Program-made: the position numbers and the translations under genes
Assembly: GCA_009379725.1 (NCBI GenBank)
Contig: WHTF01000024.1
Span: forward strand, 1 to 38,984
DNA: 38,984 bases
Reading direction: 5' to 3'
From: Deltaproteobacteria bacterium
Lineage (GTDB): Bacteria; Desulfobacterota; Binatia; UBA9968
The notes under the pieces: model-generated
Told to the model about the DNA's origin: nothing
The model's database searches: none
Seen by the model: the letters and a program-made list of their open reading frames with translations, nothing else
Shown: piece by piece, positions 25,633 through 35,306 of the stretch
Layout: each line of letters starts with the position of its first letter
How positions within the stretch are numbered: position 1 is the stretch's first letter

Positions 25633-28029
25633 ATGACAAACTTTCGATTGAGCAACCTTGCTATTTTGTTCTTTGCCGTGCTCGCCGCTTCGGCGTGCGG
25701 AAAAAGATCACCCGAACCCGGTGCCGTCAAGGACGAGGCGCTGACGGTGGGGCGCACTGCGGCAAGTTTTCCGGCAGCCGATGAGGATTATTTCAAAGAC
25801 ATGGATGGCGCGGCGGCGCTCACCGCCAACGAGGTGAAAGGGCGCAACAATTGGATTGTTTGGACCGGCGGCAACGATCGCTTCTGGGATCACCTCGTCA
25901 GCAAAAGCTTCGGCGCGGTGGATTTGTTGAAAATTCTCTCCTCCCATCCGAACGTCAAACACTTGAGCCGGGACACGCGCTGGCAATATCTCGGTCTGGT
26001 CAATGAACCCTGCTTCGTAAAACCCAAGGCAGCAAATAGTGAGCGCTTCGGCTTATGGTTGGACACACGCAGCAAGGATTGTCCGCCCGATCCATTCGAA
26101 AACGAACAGAAATATCCCGGCGTCAAAATCGGCGCGCGCGGTAAAAACCTGCCTGTGGGTTCGTACTACGGCTACGCCTCTGGAATCGTCGGCCTGCGTC
26201 TTTTCCCAAATCCGGATTTCGACGAAGCGGCGCAAAAGAAATGGGATGCGGAAAAATTTTATACCGACCCGAACTATTACAACGACAAGGATCTGATCCG
26301 CCCCTATCGCGTGGGCATGTCTTGCGGCTTCTGTCATGTCGGGCCCAGTCCGGTCAAGCCGCCTGGCGATCCGGAAAATCCCCAGTGGGAAAACCTGAAT
26401 TCCAATCCAGGGACGCAGTATTTCTGGGTGGACCGGATTCTTTTTTGGGACAAGGACGAGTCTAATTTTATCTATCAGTTGATTCATACGTCCTTGCCGG
26501 GGACCCTGGACACTTCGTTTATTTCCACGGATTACATCAATAACCCGCGCACGATGAACGCGGTCTACAGTGTTGCAGCACGGTTAAAAGCGGCGGAGCG
26601 CTGGGGACAAGAAAAACTCGCGAGCGGAGGACTGAAGAACAAGCAGTTTCAAGACTATAAGCAAACCGCAATTTTGCCGCAGTATCATGAAGCTCCCGAC
26701 ATTGTTCGGACCCCTCGGATCCTAAAAGACGGCGCGGATTCGGTCGGGGTGCTTGGTGCGCTCAATCGGGTGTTCATCAACATTGGACTGTTCAGCGAGG
26801 AGTGGCTGCTGCATTTCAATGTTTTAGTGGGCGGCAAAAAAATCACGCCCATCAAAATCGCAGACGCCGAGAAAAATTCGAGCTACTGGAATGCCACCGT
26901 CGCCCAGACGGCCGATCTCGCGTTGTTTTTTCTTAAGACGGCGCAGCCGGACCTGCTTAAAGATGCTCCCGGCGGCGAGCAATACCTGACGAATGACAAA
27001 GCTCTGCTCGCCCGCGGCCAGACCGTGTTCGCGGAAACCTGCGCGCGCTGCCATTCGAGTAAAATTCCCGAACCGCCTGCGGGTGTGAATGAACAGAACT
27101 GGGATCAATACTGGCAGTGGACCAAGACCGACGATTTCAAGAAGAAAATGACCGAGATGGTCATGGCCGATGATTTTCTCGTGAATAATTATTTGTCCAC
27201 CGACCGCCGCATTCCCGTAACCTTGCTTCAGACCAACGCGTGCAGCCCGCTCGCAACCAACGCCCTGGGGGGGAATATCTGGGATAATTTCTCCTCGCAA
27301 ACTTACCAGGACTTGCCATCGGTGGGTAAGATTACGGTTCACAACCCGATCGACGGCAGCCCGTGGGAATACGAGATGCCCGGCAATGGGCGTGGTTATA
27401 CGCGCGTGCCGTCGCTGATCAGCTTGTGGTCGACGGCGCCGTTTCTGCTCAACAATTCAGTCGGCAAGTTCAATCCGTCACCGTCCGTCGAAGCGCGTAT
27501 GGAGTCGTTTAACGATTCCATCGAAAAAATGCTCTGGCCGGAGAAGCGCGACAAAGACCCGATTCTCGGCGAGAAAGTGCCTGGCTTTGTCTACCGCACT
27601 ACGGCAACCAGCTATATAAAACTCGCCCCCGGGTTCTTACCCGCTTCCTTGAACCATCTTCTCAGTTGGAATGACTGGGCGGCGCGCTGGCTGCCCTGGC
27701 TGTTTAGCGAAGAGGGAGTGGAAATCGGTCCGATTCCGAAAGGCACGCCGGTGAATTTGCTGACCAATATTGATCTCGAGAGCAGCAAAATCGATTTGGC
27801 CAAACTGCTGTTCAGGATGAAAGCCGATCTCAAGGCGGTAGAAGGCAAGAGCGAGAAGGAAGCCGCCGAGGTGTTTAAAAACCTCGTGCCCGATCTCTTG
27901 CAAGTGAGCAAGTGTCCGGATTTCGTCGTCAACCGGGGCCACTACTTTGGTACCCGCTTGCTAAAGGAAGAGGCGCCGCTGGGCGATGACGACAAGCGGG
28001 CCTTGATCGAATTTTTGAAGACCTTTTAG
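25633..28029 (+). CDS. Large dihaem c-type cytochrome, probable lipoprotein, third of three
   Basis: A 798-residue protein with a signal peptide ending ASACG (cysteine 22, probable lipoprotein). It has haem motifs CGFCH at 231-235 and CARCH at 470-474. It is about 300 residues longer than the two preceding cytochromes, with a long insertion-rich N-terminal half, but ends with the same kind of text (DDKRALIEFLKTF). GGAGGAG precedes the ATG. It is 28 bp upstream of the GMC oxidoreductase gene. It is perhaps a catalytic dihaem oxygenase or peroxidase, but no substrate is visible. Confidence 0.75.
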   Translation: MTNFRLSNLAILFFAVLAASACGKRSPEPGAVKDEALTVGRTAASFPAADEDYFKDMDGAAALTANEVKGRNNWIVWTGGNDRFWDHLVSKSFGAVDLLKILSSHPNVKHLSRDTRWQYLGLVNEPCFVKPKAANSERFGLWLDTRSKDCPPDPFENEQKYPGVKIGARGKNLPVGSYYGYASGIVGLRLFPNPDFDEAAQKKWDAEKFYTDPNYYNDKDLIRPYRVGMSCGFCHVGPSPVKPPGDPENPQWENLNSNPGTQYFWVDRILFWDKDESNFIYQLIHTSLPGTLDTSFISTDYINNPRTMNAVYSVAARLKAAERWGQEKLASGGLKNKQFQDYKQTAILPQYHEAPDIVRTPRILKDGADSVGVLGALNRVFINIGLFSEEWLLHFNVLVGGKKITPIKIADAEKNSSYWNATVAQTADLALFFLKTAQPDLLKDAPGGEQYLTNDKALLARGQTVFAETCARCHSSKIPEPPAGVNEQNWDQYWQWTKTDDFKKKMTEMVMADDFLVNNYLSTDRRIPVTLLQTNACSPLATNALGGNIWDNFSSQTYQDLPSVGKITVHNPIDGSPWEYEMPGNGRGYTRVPSLISLWSTAPFLLNNSVGKFNPSPSVEARMESFNDSIEKMLWPEKRDKDPILGEKVPGFVYRTTATSYIKLAPGFLPASLNHLLSWNDWAARWLPWLFSEEGVEIGPIPKGTPVNLLTNIDLESSKIDLAKLLFRMKADLKAVEGKSEKEAAEVFKNLVPDLLQVSKCPDFVVNRGHYFGTRLLKEEAPLGDDDKRALIEFLKTF

Positions 28030-28057
28030 CGTTGCTTCCCGGCGAACTTTAACCAGG

Positions 28058-29911
28058 ATGTGTGCCGCCAGCTCATCATCGCAAAATTACGACTACATCG
28101 TCGTCGGATCAGGCGCGGGCGGCGGTACGCTCGCCGCGCGCCTCGCCGAAGCGGGGCGCACCGTCTTGCTTTTGGAAGCTGGCGGCGATCTTCTCCAGGT
28201 GGCCGGAACAAGATTACCGGAAGATTACCAGGTGCCTGCGTTTCACGCGTTTGCCTCCGAGAACCCGGCGTTGAAATGGGATTTCTTCGTGCGCCATTAC
28301 GGCAACGACGAGCGCCAGAAGCAGGACTCTAAGTTCACCGCCGAACGAGACGGCGTGCTTTATCCGAGAGCGGGCACGTTGGGTGGCTGCACGGCGCATA
28401 ACGCCATGATTCTGGTTTACCCGCATAACGAAGACTGGAACTACATCGCAGACATCACGGATGATTTGTCCTGGCGCGCTGAGAGCATGCGCCGGTACTT
28501 CGAGCGAATGGAGGATTGCCGGCATCGGACCCCTTATCGCTGGATTGAAAAGCTCTTTCGGTTGAACCCGACTCGGCACGGATTCGGCGGCTGGCTCACA
28601 ACCGAGCGGCGGGATGCGATGCTGGCGCTTGGCGATCGAGACATGATGAAAATGCTTAAGCAGTCGGCGCTAAAGGCGTTCAAAGCAATGGGAGATCCGC
28701 TGGCGCAACTTGCATGGTCGGTCAAGTCGCAGCACGACCCCAATGACTGGCGCTTGGTGCAGTCCAATTCGTTCGGAATACGATACACACCTTTAACTAC
28801 GCGCGGTCATGTTCGCATCGGCAGTCGCGAGCGGATCTTGGACGTGGCTAGTAGGTACCCTGATAAGCTTCATATTGAGCCTCACGCTCTGGTTACGCGA
28901 GTGCTGTTCAATGAGAATAACCGCACGCTAGGGGTTGAATATCTGAAAGGCGAACGTCTGTACCGTGCCCATAGCCACCCAAACAGCGAATCGGGAGAAA
29001 GACGTCAGGCATTGGCTTCGCGAGAGACGATCCTGTGCGGCGGTGCGTTCAACACGCCGCAATTGCTCATGCTGTCCGGCATCGGCCCGAAACAGGATTT
29101 AGAGACTCATGGCATAAACGTGCGCGTGGATCTTCCCGGCGTCGGCAAAAACCTCCAGGATCGGTATGAAGTCAGCGTGGTCAATCGGATGACGGCGGAT
29201 TGGGAGATGTTGGCGGGAGCGAAGTTTGACAAGAGCGATGCTCAATACCGGGAATGGGGTGCAGATCGGAAGGGCGTCTATGCAACCAATGGCGGAGCGC
29301 TGGTCGTGATCAAAAAATCACAGCCGGATCGGAGCGTTCCCGATTTGTTCTGCCTTGGCCTACTCGGCAAATTCACGGGCTACTTCCCCGAATACTCGCA
29401 GCTCATCACACGCCATCACAATTATCTGAGCTGGGTCGTCTTGAAAGCTCACACTAGCAACACCGCCGGGACAGTAAGTTTGCGCTCGGCTGACCCGCGG
29501 GATACGCCGGACATCAATTTTCGATACTTCGAGGAGGGTAGCGATACAAACGGAGAGGATCTCGACGGTGTTGTGCAAGGCATCAAATTCGTACGCAACA
29601 TGACGACGGCGCTTAAGAAGCAGAAAGCCATTGCCGAGGAGGAACTACCGGGCGAACAAATTCAATCGGATGCCGAGCTTCGCGAATTCGTGCGCAATAA
29701 TGCCTGGGGACACCATGCTTCCTGCACCTGTCCCATCGGCCCCAAAGACAAAGGCGGCGTGTTAACAAGTGATTTTCGGGTGCACGGCACCCAGGGACTG
29801 CGCGTCGTCGACGCTTCGGTGTTTCCGCGCATCCCGGGCTTCTTTATCGTCAGCGCCGTTTACATGGTCGGCGAAAAAGCCGCCGACGTGATCCTGGCCG
29901 ATACTTACTGA
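28058..29911 (+). CDS. GMC family FAD-dependent oxidoreductase
   Basis: A 617-residue flavoprotein with the FAD-binding motif GSGAGGGTLAARLAEAG at residues 17-33, LGGCTAHNAM, the family signature FNTPQLLMLSGIGP and GVGKNLQDR, and a C-terminal NNAWGHHASCTCP that supplies the catalytic histidine. The second conserved histidine or asparagine near the end is not clear (VSAVYMVGEKAADVI). GMC enzymes oxidise alcohols such as choline, sugars, sterols or aromatic alcohols. There is no signal peptide, so it is cytoplasmic or exported by another route. The three cytochrome genes upstream suggest electrons leave through them. Confidence 0.85.
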   Translation: MCAASSSSQNYDYIVVGSGAGGGTLAARLAEAGRTVLLLEAGGDLLQVAGTRLPEDYQVPAFHAFASENPALKWDFFVRHYGNDERQKQDSKFTAERDGVLYPRAGTLGGCTAHNAMILVYPHNEDWNYIADITDDLSWRAESMRRYFERMEDCRHRTPYRWIEKLFRLNPTRHGFGGWLTTERRDAMLALGDRDMMKMLKQSALKAFKAMGDPLAQLAWSVKSQHDPNDWRLVQSNSFGIRYTPLTTRGHVRIGSRERILDVASRYPDKLHIEPHALVTRVLFNENNRTLGVEYLKGERLYRAHSHPNSESGERRQALASRETILCGGAFNTPQLLMLSGIGPKQDLETHGINVRVDLPGVGKNLQDRYEVSVVNRMTADWEMLAGAKFDKSDAQYREWGADRKGVYATNGGALVVIKKSQPDRSVPDLFCLGLLGKFTGYFPEYSQLITRHHNYLSWVVLKAHTSNTAGTVSLRSADPRDTPDINFRYFEEGSDTNGEDLDGVVQGIKFVRNMTTALKKQKAIAEEELPGEQIQSDAELREFVRNNAWGHHASCTCPIGPKDKGGVLTSDFRVHGTQGLRVVDASVFPRIPGFFIVSAVYMVGEKAADVILADTY

Positions 29912-29965
29912 GTTATGCTTAATTCGGCATCGGGTTCTCTAACTCCCGTCGAAAGTCTCACGCGG

Positions 29966-32764
29966 CTACTTGGTTTTGAAAGCTACATCCGCTTCGGCGC
30001 CGCGCCGCGGCTTCCATTGTAGCGAGTAATACTCGCCGCGGTCGCGCGCCCACGGATCGAAAACATTGATCACAGCAACGAGTTCGGTCTTGAGTTCCGG
30101 GATCGTTCTTAACAACACTCGTTTCAGCGGTGAGACTTCGACAAAGTGGCCGTTCGATTTCATTTTTTCCATGATCTTACCGTCAGGGCCATTCTCGTTT
30201 ACCCACCTGTAGCCCAGGTTCGTGTAAAATGCCGGTCGAAAGCTCGAGGTCAAAAAACGATCGCTGAAAAGCCGCCGCGACGCGTTTAGAATAAAGACCT
30301 TGAATTGCGTTTCCGAAATGGCGAAACCGTGCGGCCGCGCGAATTCAGCGAGCCATCCGACCATGGCATCGACATCTTCGATGTTATCGACGAGGCTGCC
30401 GTCCGAATGGCCGAGGCAGTCGTTGATCCCGGTGCCATCATCGTTCTTCTGCGCCGTCGTGATGATCTTTGACGCGTCGCAAGGATGTTGTCCGTAAGTC
30501 TCCCGCAGCAGCTCCGCGACCCTTTTCTGTTCGGCCCACTGCGCTGAGTTCTTTGCTTGCCGCGGATCGATGAAATCATCAAAGCTTGTCAGCTGCTTGA
30601 GCCCGTACTGCCGGCGATATTCATTATAACGCGGTATGCCGCGTTCCCGGTCGCGAAGGATATCTAGAGCCGGTACGTCGATTTTACCGCTAGCGCTTTT
30701 GAGACGAGGCATGGACAGATTTTGCAGAAAATGCGGATGGTTGTGCAACGTCAATTGGCCCAGCCGCTGGCGCCCCATCGAGAGCGCCCAATTCGCCATC
30801 CCGTGTCGTCGCATCGCCTGAGTTGCTTTGCCGCGCACTGTTTCGGCAACAGCAATCTTCGACTTGATAACGTTGGCATCGCTGCGCAGCTCGCGAAATT
30901 CGATGACATCGGGAATCATCGGGTGCAGGCGATATGCGTTGATGAACTCCTCGGGAAAATTAAACGGCGAACCGAAATGATTGACACCGCCATGGATGTC
31001 GGGCTGTGTGTTGCCCAAACCGACAATACCGGGTCCAGCAGCGAAGGCCGCGTACCATTGCGCGGATTTTCTGCCGCTGTCCAATTCAGCAAAGCGGTGA
31101 ACGACCTGTTCGAGAGCCGCGCTGGCCAAAGGGTGTTTTTCCAACAAACCGGACCAATTGGCGTTCATCGCGAGATAAAGCGGCTCGTTGTAAAGCAACT
31201 GCGTGGTCCATTCGATGGTGTGGATCTTGGCAATCTCGGCGGCAATTACGAGACGCGCCACTTCGAAGAGCTCGCCGGCCGTAATATCCTTGTGCGCGAT
31301 CGCCCGGTCGGGCTGGTCCGGGCGCCGTAGGCCTGAATCGGCTTCAGGGCGGGTCCTGGTTTCACGGCGAAACGCATCGACGAAAAGATTGTGCTCACGC
31401 GCGAATACGTTGTGAAAGAAACTCAGACCGATGTTCCAATTATCCGGAAAGGCGACAGCCTCCTGGCCGATCCACTGTGGATTGATAGGATCGGCAGAGT
31501 TCAATATCGGCAAATAGCCCGCCGATTCCTGCCCGCGCGGATTGCCGGTTTCAAACAACAGCTTGGCCGGATCGCGCGGATCGCGTTTCACCCGGCGGCG
31601 CGAAGTCTCGTCATATCCGTAAATTTGCGAGGCATCCCACCATGCGGTGACTGTATTCGCTGTCGTTCTATGCGCGCGCGCCAAGTAGGAATTCGTGCCG
31701 AGGCTAAACGTCGGCGCCGGGATATCCTGAGCGATCAAGCTTTTGTCGATACGATCACCCGGGCGGCAGCCCAGCCGTTGCAGTTCCGCTGGCGGCGAAT
31801 TGCTCTGGTGGTTTGCCTCCCGATGATAATTACAGCCAATCGCCATCATTGCCGGCTGATTTCGTCCTTCGTCCAGATGAGAAAACCAGTCGTGGGTCAT
31901 GAACTGAATCCAGAAGGCTGCGAGCAGATTGAGATGGGGCGCTTTTTGGTAGTCGCAATTCAGTTTAGCCGCAATTTCCGGAAGCCCGTGACCTTCATTG
32001 CATTTGCCGGAAAAGGGCTCTGCTCGGGTGAATAGCTTCCGGCTGATCAGCTGCGGGTCGGGTTTCAATAGGCCGATACGGTCGCCGTGGCGATTTTTCG
32101 CGATCTCGTTGATGGCCATCTCCGCAAACGTGCTTTCGAACTCGACATTGCGTGCAAAGGGTTGGCCGGTAGCGCCCATGAGCGGATTTATGATGTCGTT
32201 GCATATCCCGCTGACGGTGCGGAAGCGGACCAGTTCGCCGTAACATTTTTGCGGTCCGTCGCCACCGACCTTGGCGTAAAGCGGATGGTCATTTGCGAGA
32301 CGTAATTGCGGCCACGTCTTCGAGAAATCACTGGAAGGGCTGTTTCGATCACGCACGTATGCCTCGAATGTGCCACTGTTGTCGAAAAGGTTGAACTTGA
32401 GGAGCTCGATGCGCTGGTACTCGAGATCGAGGAGCGCGCCGTTGGTACCGCGGCTGTTCAGAGAAAGAAGACCCAGCTTGGCGGCCAGCCCCGAAGTGCG
32501 GCTTTCTGCACCGCCCGCGGCCCAGTACCGTTGCCAGTCGGTCCACGGTGTGTTGCGCCAAGCCACCGCTTGGTCACCGCCGCGGCAGCGCGCGCTGTCC
32601 TCATGAACTTTTCCGAGAAAGCGCGCCGAGCGTTCCTGCGCGACTTCGCGGAAGCCGCCGAGCGCATAGGCGACGCAGCTACCTAGCTGAGTGTGTCTGA
32701 GGTAAGGATAGGCGCCAAGTAAGAGTAAAACAACCGATAACGCAAACAGCATTTTCCTTTTCAT
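29966..32764 (-). CDS. Animal-type haem peroxidase family protein
   Basis: A 932-residue protein with an N-terminal signal or anchor (residues 4-22) and an animal-type (peroxidase-cyclooxygenase) haem peroxidase domain. The distal side is FMTHDWFSHLDEG with H291 and D292. The proximal side is NWNIGLSFFHNVFAREHNL with H458, and TVTAWWDASQIYG lies between them. Bacterial members include alpha-dioxygenase-like and peroxidase-like proteins acting on fatty acids or halides. The long N-terminal domain before residue 280 is unusual and unassigned. It is convergent with the GMC gene, with 54 bp between the stops, so it belongs to the same oxidative neighbourhood but not the same transcript. Confidence 0.85.
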   Translation of the reverse strand: MKRKMLFALSVVLLLLGAYPYLRHTQLGSCVAYALGGFREVAQERSARFLGKVHEDSARCRGGDQAVAWRNTPWTDWQRYWAAGGAESRTSGLAAKLGLLSLNSRGTNGALLDLEYQRIELLKFNLFDNSGTFEAYVRDRNSPSSDFSKTWPQLRLANDHPLYAKVGGDGPQKCYGELVRFRTVSGICNDIINPLMGATGQPFARNVEFESTFAEMAINEIAKNRHGDRIGLLKPDPQLISRKLFTRAEPFSGKCNEGHGLPEIAAKLNCDYQKAPHLNLLAAFWIQFMTHDWFSHLDEGRNQPAMMAIGCNYHREANHQSNSPPAELQRLGCRPGDRIDKSLIAQDIPAPTFSLGTNSYLARAHRTTANTVTAWWDASQIYGYDETSRRRVKRDPRDPAKLLFETGNPRGQESAGYLPILNSADPINPQWIGQEAVAFPDNWNIGLSFFHNVFAREHNLFVDAFRRETRTRPEADSGLRRPDQPDRAIAHKDITAGELFEVARLVIAAEIAKIHTIEWTTQLLYNEPLYLAMNANWSGLLEKHPLASAALEQVVHRFAELDSGRKSAQWYAAFAAGPGIVGLGNTQPDIHGGVNHFGSPFNFPEEFINAYRLHPMIPDVIEFRELRSDANVIKSKIAVAETVRGKATQAMRRHGMANWALSMGRQRLGQLTLHNHPHFLQNLSMPRLKSASGKIDVPALDILRDRERGIPRYNEYRRQYGLKQLTSFDDFIDPRQAKNSAQWAEQKRVAELLRETYGQHPCDASKIITTAQKNDDGTGINDCLGHSDGSLVDNIEDVDAMVGWLAEFARPHGFAISETQFKVFILNASRRLFSDRFLTSSFRPAFYTNLGYRWVNENGPDGKIMEKMKSNGHFVEVSPLKRVLLRTIPELKTELVAVINVFDPWARDRGEYYSLQWKPRRGAEADVAFKTK

Positions 32765-32934
32765 CGTGCGCTCATTGAAGCCCAGAAGTCATGCAAGCCG
32801 GGGCGGTCATCGCCTGAAGCTGTTCAGATCTTGAATATGCGCGAAGGGGCGGGGAATAGTCAATTTATTTCGAGATCATAGGGCTCGACTCAACGGCTCT
32901 TCAACCCGGACTAGCAGTTTGCTGAAAAAATCTC

Positions 32935-33061
32935 TTGCAGGCTGCTCAAAAAGATCCAGAGGCGAGACGCGCGAAGAATCGACGAGCGGCGTACTTACAG
33001 TACGTTGAAGCGAGGCGATTGAGCGCAACGAAGCATATGGGTCTTTTTCAGCAACCTGCAA
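32935..33061. repeat. 127-bp palindromic repeat element (MITE- or REP-like)
   Basis: The ends TTGCAGGCTGCTCAAAAAG (32935 on) and CTTTTTCAGCAACCTGCAA (to 33061) are inverted repeats of 23 bp with three mismatches over the full arms. A small internal hairpin GTAC-TTACA-GTAC lies at 32991-33003. Just to the left (32914-32930) another end-like sequence, GCAGTTTGCTGAAAAAATC, suggests a nested partial copy. It lies in the 416-bp gap between the peroxidase gene and the EamA gene; the rest of that gap shows nothing else. I recall similar palindromes in other environmental genomes, but no transposase is present here. Confidence 0.7.
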
Positions 33062-33180
33062 AGTGAATTGCCCTCTGATGATAAAGACGCTATAGCTCTA
33101 GCTGCGCTTCGCCATACAGCTAGACTACTACGACTCAATGCGATCCAATCAATTCCTCATCTTCAAGTCATTCACTCGAC

Positions 33181-33729
33181 ATGACCGCCATTCCCGCTGA
33201 ATTCTATGCTTTGGCAAACGCGTTTCTGTTCGCGTTCCACAATATGCTCACCAAAAAGGCGCTGCGTTATTCCAACCCCGCGACCGGGGTGGTCAGCAGC
33301 CTGCTGATCAACATCGTGTTTCTCTGGGGCCTGTCAATCCTGTTCGTGCCACTGTCGTCTCTCACCAGCGCTTCGATTCTCATCTTTGTTCTCGTCGGAT
33401 TTTTTCAGCCCGGACTGACGCGTCTTCTTACCTACAAAGGCATCGATACTCTGGGCGTGGCAATTACCGATCCGATTCGCGCGACCACGCCATTGTTCAG
33501 CGCCATGATGGCGATTATCTTTCTTGACGAGCAAATCACGTTGCCGATCGTTGTTGCCACTTTGATGATTATCGCGGGCATCATCTTACTGTCGTGGCGC
33601 GGCGATTCGATGAAAATCGCCGGCCGAAGCGCCGTCCAATCTATGCTCCCACAGCTCAGTCCCAACCGACGTGCTCAAATCGTGCCTTTCCTGTTGGGAG
33701 AATGCGTGGTAGCGGTGCACAACCGGTAG
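33181..33729 (+). pseudogene. EamA/DMT transporter, N-terminal half only
   Basis: A 182-residue protein with five hydrophobic segments forming one EamA domain (ITDPIRATTPLFSAMMAIIFLDEQ is split here as the typical helix 4 loop). Full drug/metabolite transporters have two such domains in about 290-300 residues. After residue about 140 the text becomes polar and a start of the second domain (VPFLLGECVVAVHNR) is cut by a stop. So it is truncated or frameshifted. Small five-helix members exist that work as dimers, but the ragged tail argues against this. It follows the palindromic repeat. Confidence 0.6.
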
Positions 33730-33764
33730 CGCATCTTTGACCGAAAGAGTTGCTTTCAGATCCG

Positions 33765-35147
33765 CTACGGTTTGATGTTCTGGTTCAGATGGAAAACGTT
33801 CTCGGGGTCGTACTTTCGCTTGATCTGTCTCAGACGTTCATAGTTCGAACCGTAAGCCGCCGCGACGCGGTCGCCTTCTTCCTCGGTCATGAAGTTCACA
33901 TAGGCGCCGGCGGACGCATAAGGCGCGGACGCTTTGAAAAAGTCGCGTGCCCATGCAACGCACGCCTCATCGCGCGCCGCCTCGTCCCATCGCCCATGTA
34001 CATTCATCACAAACTTCGCATCCCGGTGACCATAGGCCATCGCATCTGAAGGTACCCTGTTGGGCGCCCCGGCGATGAGCCCGATGAAAATTTCGCACTG
34101 CGGCGAGGGCAGCTTGCCGGCGAATTCGATCATCGAATCCAAAGCTCCATCGCTCAGTTCTATAAAATTATGGGATTTCCAGTAATTCCTCGCACCCGGT
34201 GCAAGCAAAGGGTCGAACGCCTGCTGCCATTGTCGATAAGGCTGAGCGCCGATGTGTTCACCATGAGGGTGTCCAAAACCGCGTAGGGGCTCGATCAGCT
34301 TTTCACCCTTGGCGATATCGCCCGCGTAGAATACCGCTAGCACGATAACCTCTTTGCCATGCACGTCCTCGGGAAGAAACGGCAGTGGCGGAGCTTGCCG
34401 CAGCACCACCCATACATTGAGCTCCTCGGGGGCTGATTCGACAAATTCACGATACTGTCTTAACACCTGCTTCGCCTCCTCGTACGGGAAAACGATCAGC
34501 CCGGCTAATATCTCAGGACCGACGGCATGGAGCACGAATTCAAATTCGGTTACGACGCCGAAGTTGCCGCCGCCGCCTCGAATCGCCCAGAAGAGATCAG
34601 TGTTTTCGCTTCCGCTCGCCCGCATCCTTTTTCCATCCGCTGTGATCACTTCTACAGAGAGGAGATTGTCGATCGTCATACCGTACTTACGGGTCAACCA
34701 GCCAAAACCGCCGCCTACGGTTAGACCCGCTATACCTGTCGTCGAATTAATTCCCACGGGCGTGGCCAGGCCATGTGCCTGCACCGCTTCATCAAAATCA
34801 GCCAGCGTGGCGCCGGGCTCGACATAGGCGCGCCTCTTCCCGGCATCGACGCGCACGTTTTTCATAGTTGATAGATCGATCGTCACGCCGTCATCACATA
34901 AAGCGTTCCCGGCAATATTATGCCCAGCGCCGCGGATCGATATCTCGAGCGCGTTCTCGCGCGCAAATACGATTGCACGTGTCACGTCGCTGGCTTCTTT
35001 GCATTGCACGATGACGGCGGGCCGCCGATCGATCATGGCATTCCATATTTTACGAACTTCGTCATAAGTCGGATCATCAGGTAGCACTATCCGGCCGTTC
35101 ACTTGACTCTTAAGCATTGCGGTCTTGTCTTTGGTTAGAGTTGCCAT
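33765..35147 (-). CDS. FAD-binding oxidoreductase, berberine-bridge type
   Basis: A 460-residue flavoprotein with the FAD-binding PCMH domain (IRGAGHNIAG with H76 as the covalent FAD attachment site, TVGGGFGWLTRKYGMTIDN, RGGGGNFGVVTEFEF) and the C-terminal berberine-bridge tail (YDPENVFHLNQNI). The second, cysteinyl link of bicovalent members seems absent, as no cysteine lies near GIAGLTVGGG. ATG 35147 was chosen because GGAGGGAAG lies seven bases before it; ATG 35162 is not preceded by such a site. It probably oxidises an alcohol, sugar or alkaloid-like compound with oxygen. Cytoplasmic. Confidence 0.9.
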   Translation of the reverse strand: MATLTKDKTAMLKSQVNGRIVLPDDPTYDEVRKIWNAMIDRRPAVIVQCKEASDVTRAIVFARENALEISIRGAGHNIAGNALCDDGVTIDLSTMKNVRVDAGKRRAYVEPGATLADFDEAVQAHGLATPVGINSTTGIAGLTVGGGFGWLTRKYGMTIDNLLSVEVITADGKRMRASGSENTDLFWAIRGGGGNFGVVTEFEFVLHAVGPEILAGLIVFPYEEAKQVLRQYREFVESAPEELNVWVVLRQAPPLPFLPEDVHGKEVIVLAVFYAGDIAKGEKLIEPLRGFGHPHGEHIGAQPYRQWQQAFDPLLAPGARNYWKSHNFIELSDGALDSMIEFAGKLPSPQCEIFIGLIAGAPNRVPSDAMAYGHRDAKFVMNVHGRWDEAARDEACVAWARDFFKASAPYASAGAYVNFMTEEEGDRVAAAYGSNYERLRQIKRKYDPENVFHLNQNIKP

Positions 35148-35306
35148 GGTACTTCCCTCCATTGAATAAAAAAGTTAACTGAACCTCGTAGGTTATTCTC
35201 AAGCTTCGTGTTTTTCGGACAATGGGATCGACAGCGCCGGATGCACAATTTGCCTTATAGCAGTCTTTAACTGATTCCCATCGCTGCTCTGCTGGTTCCA
35301 CGATCT

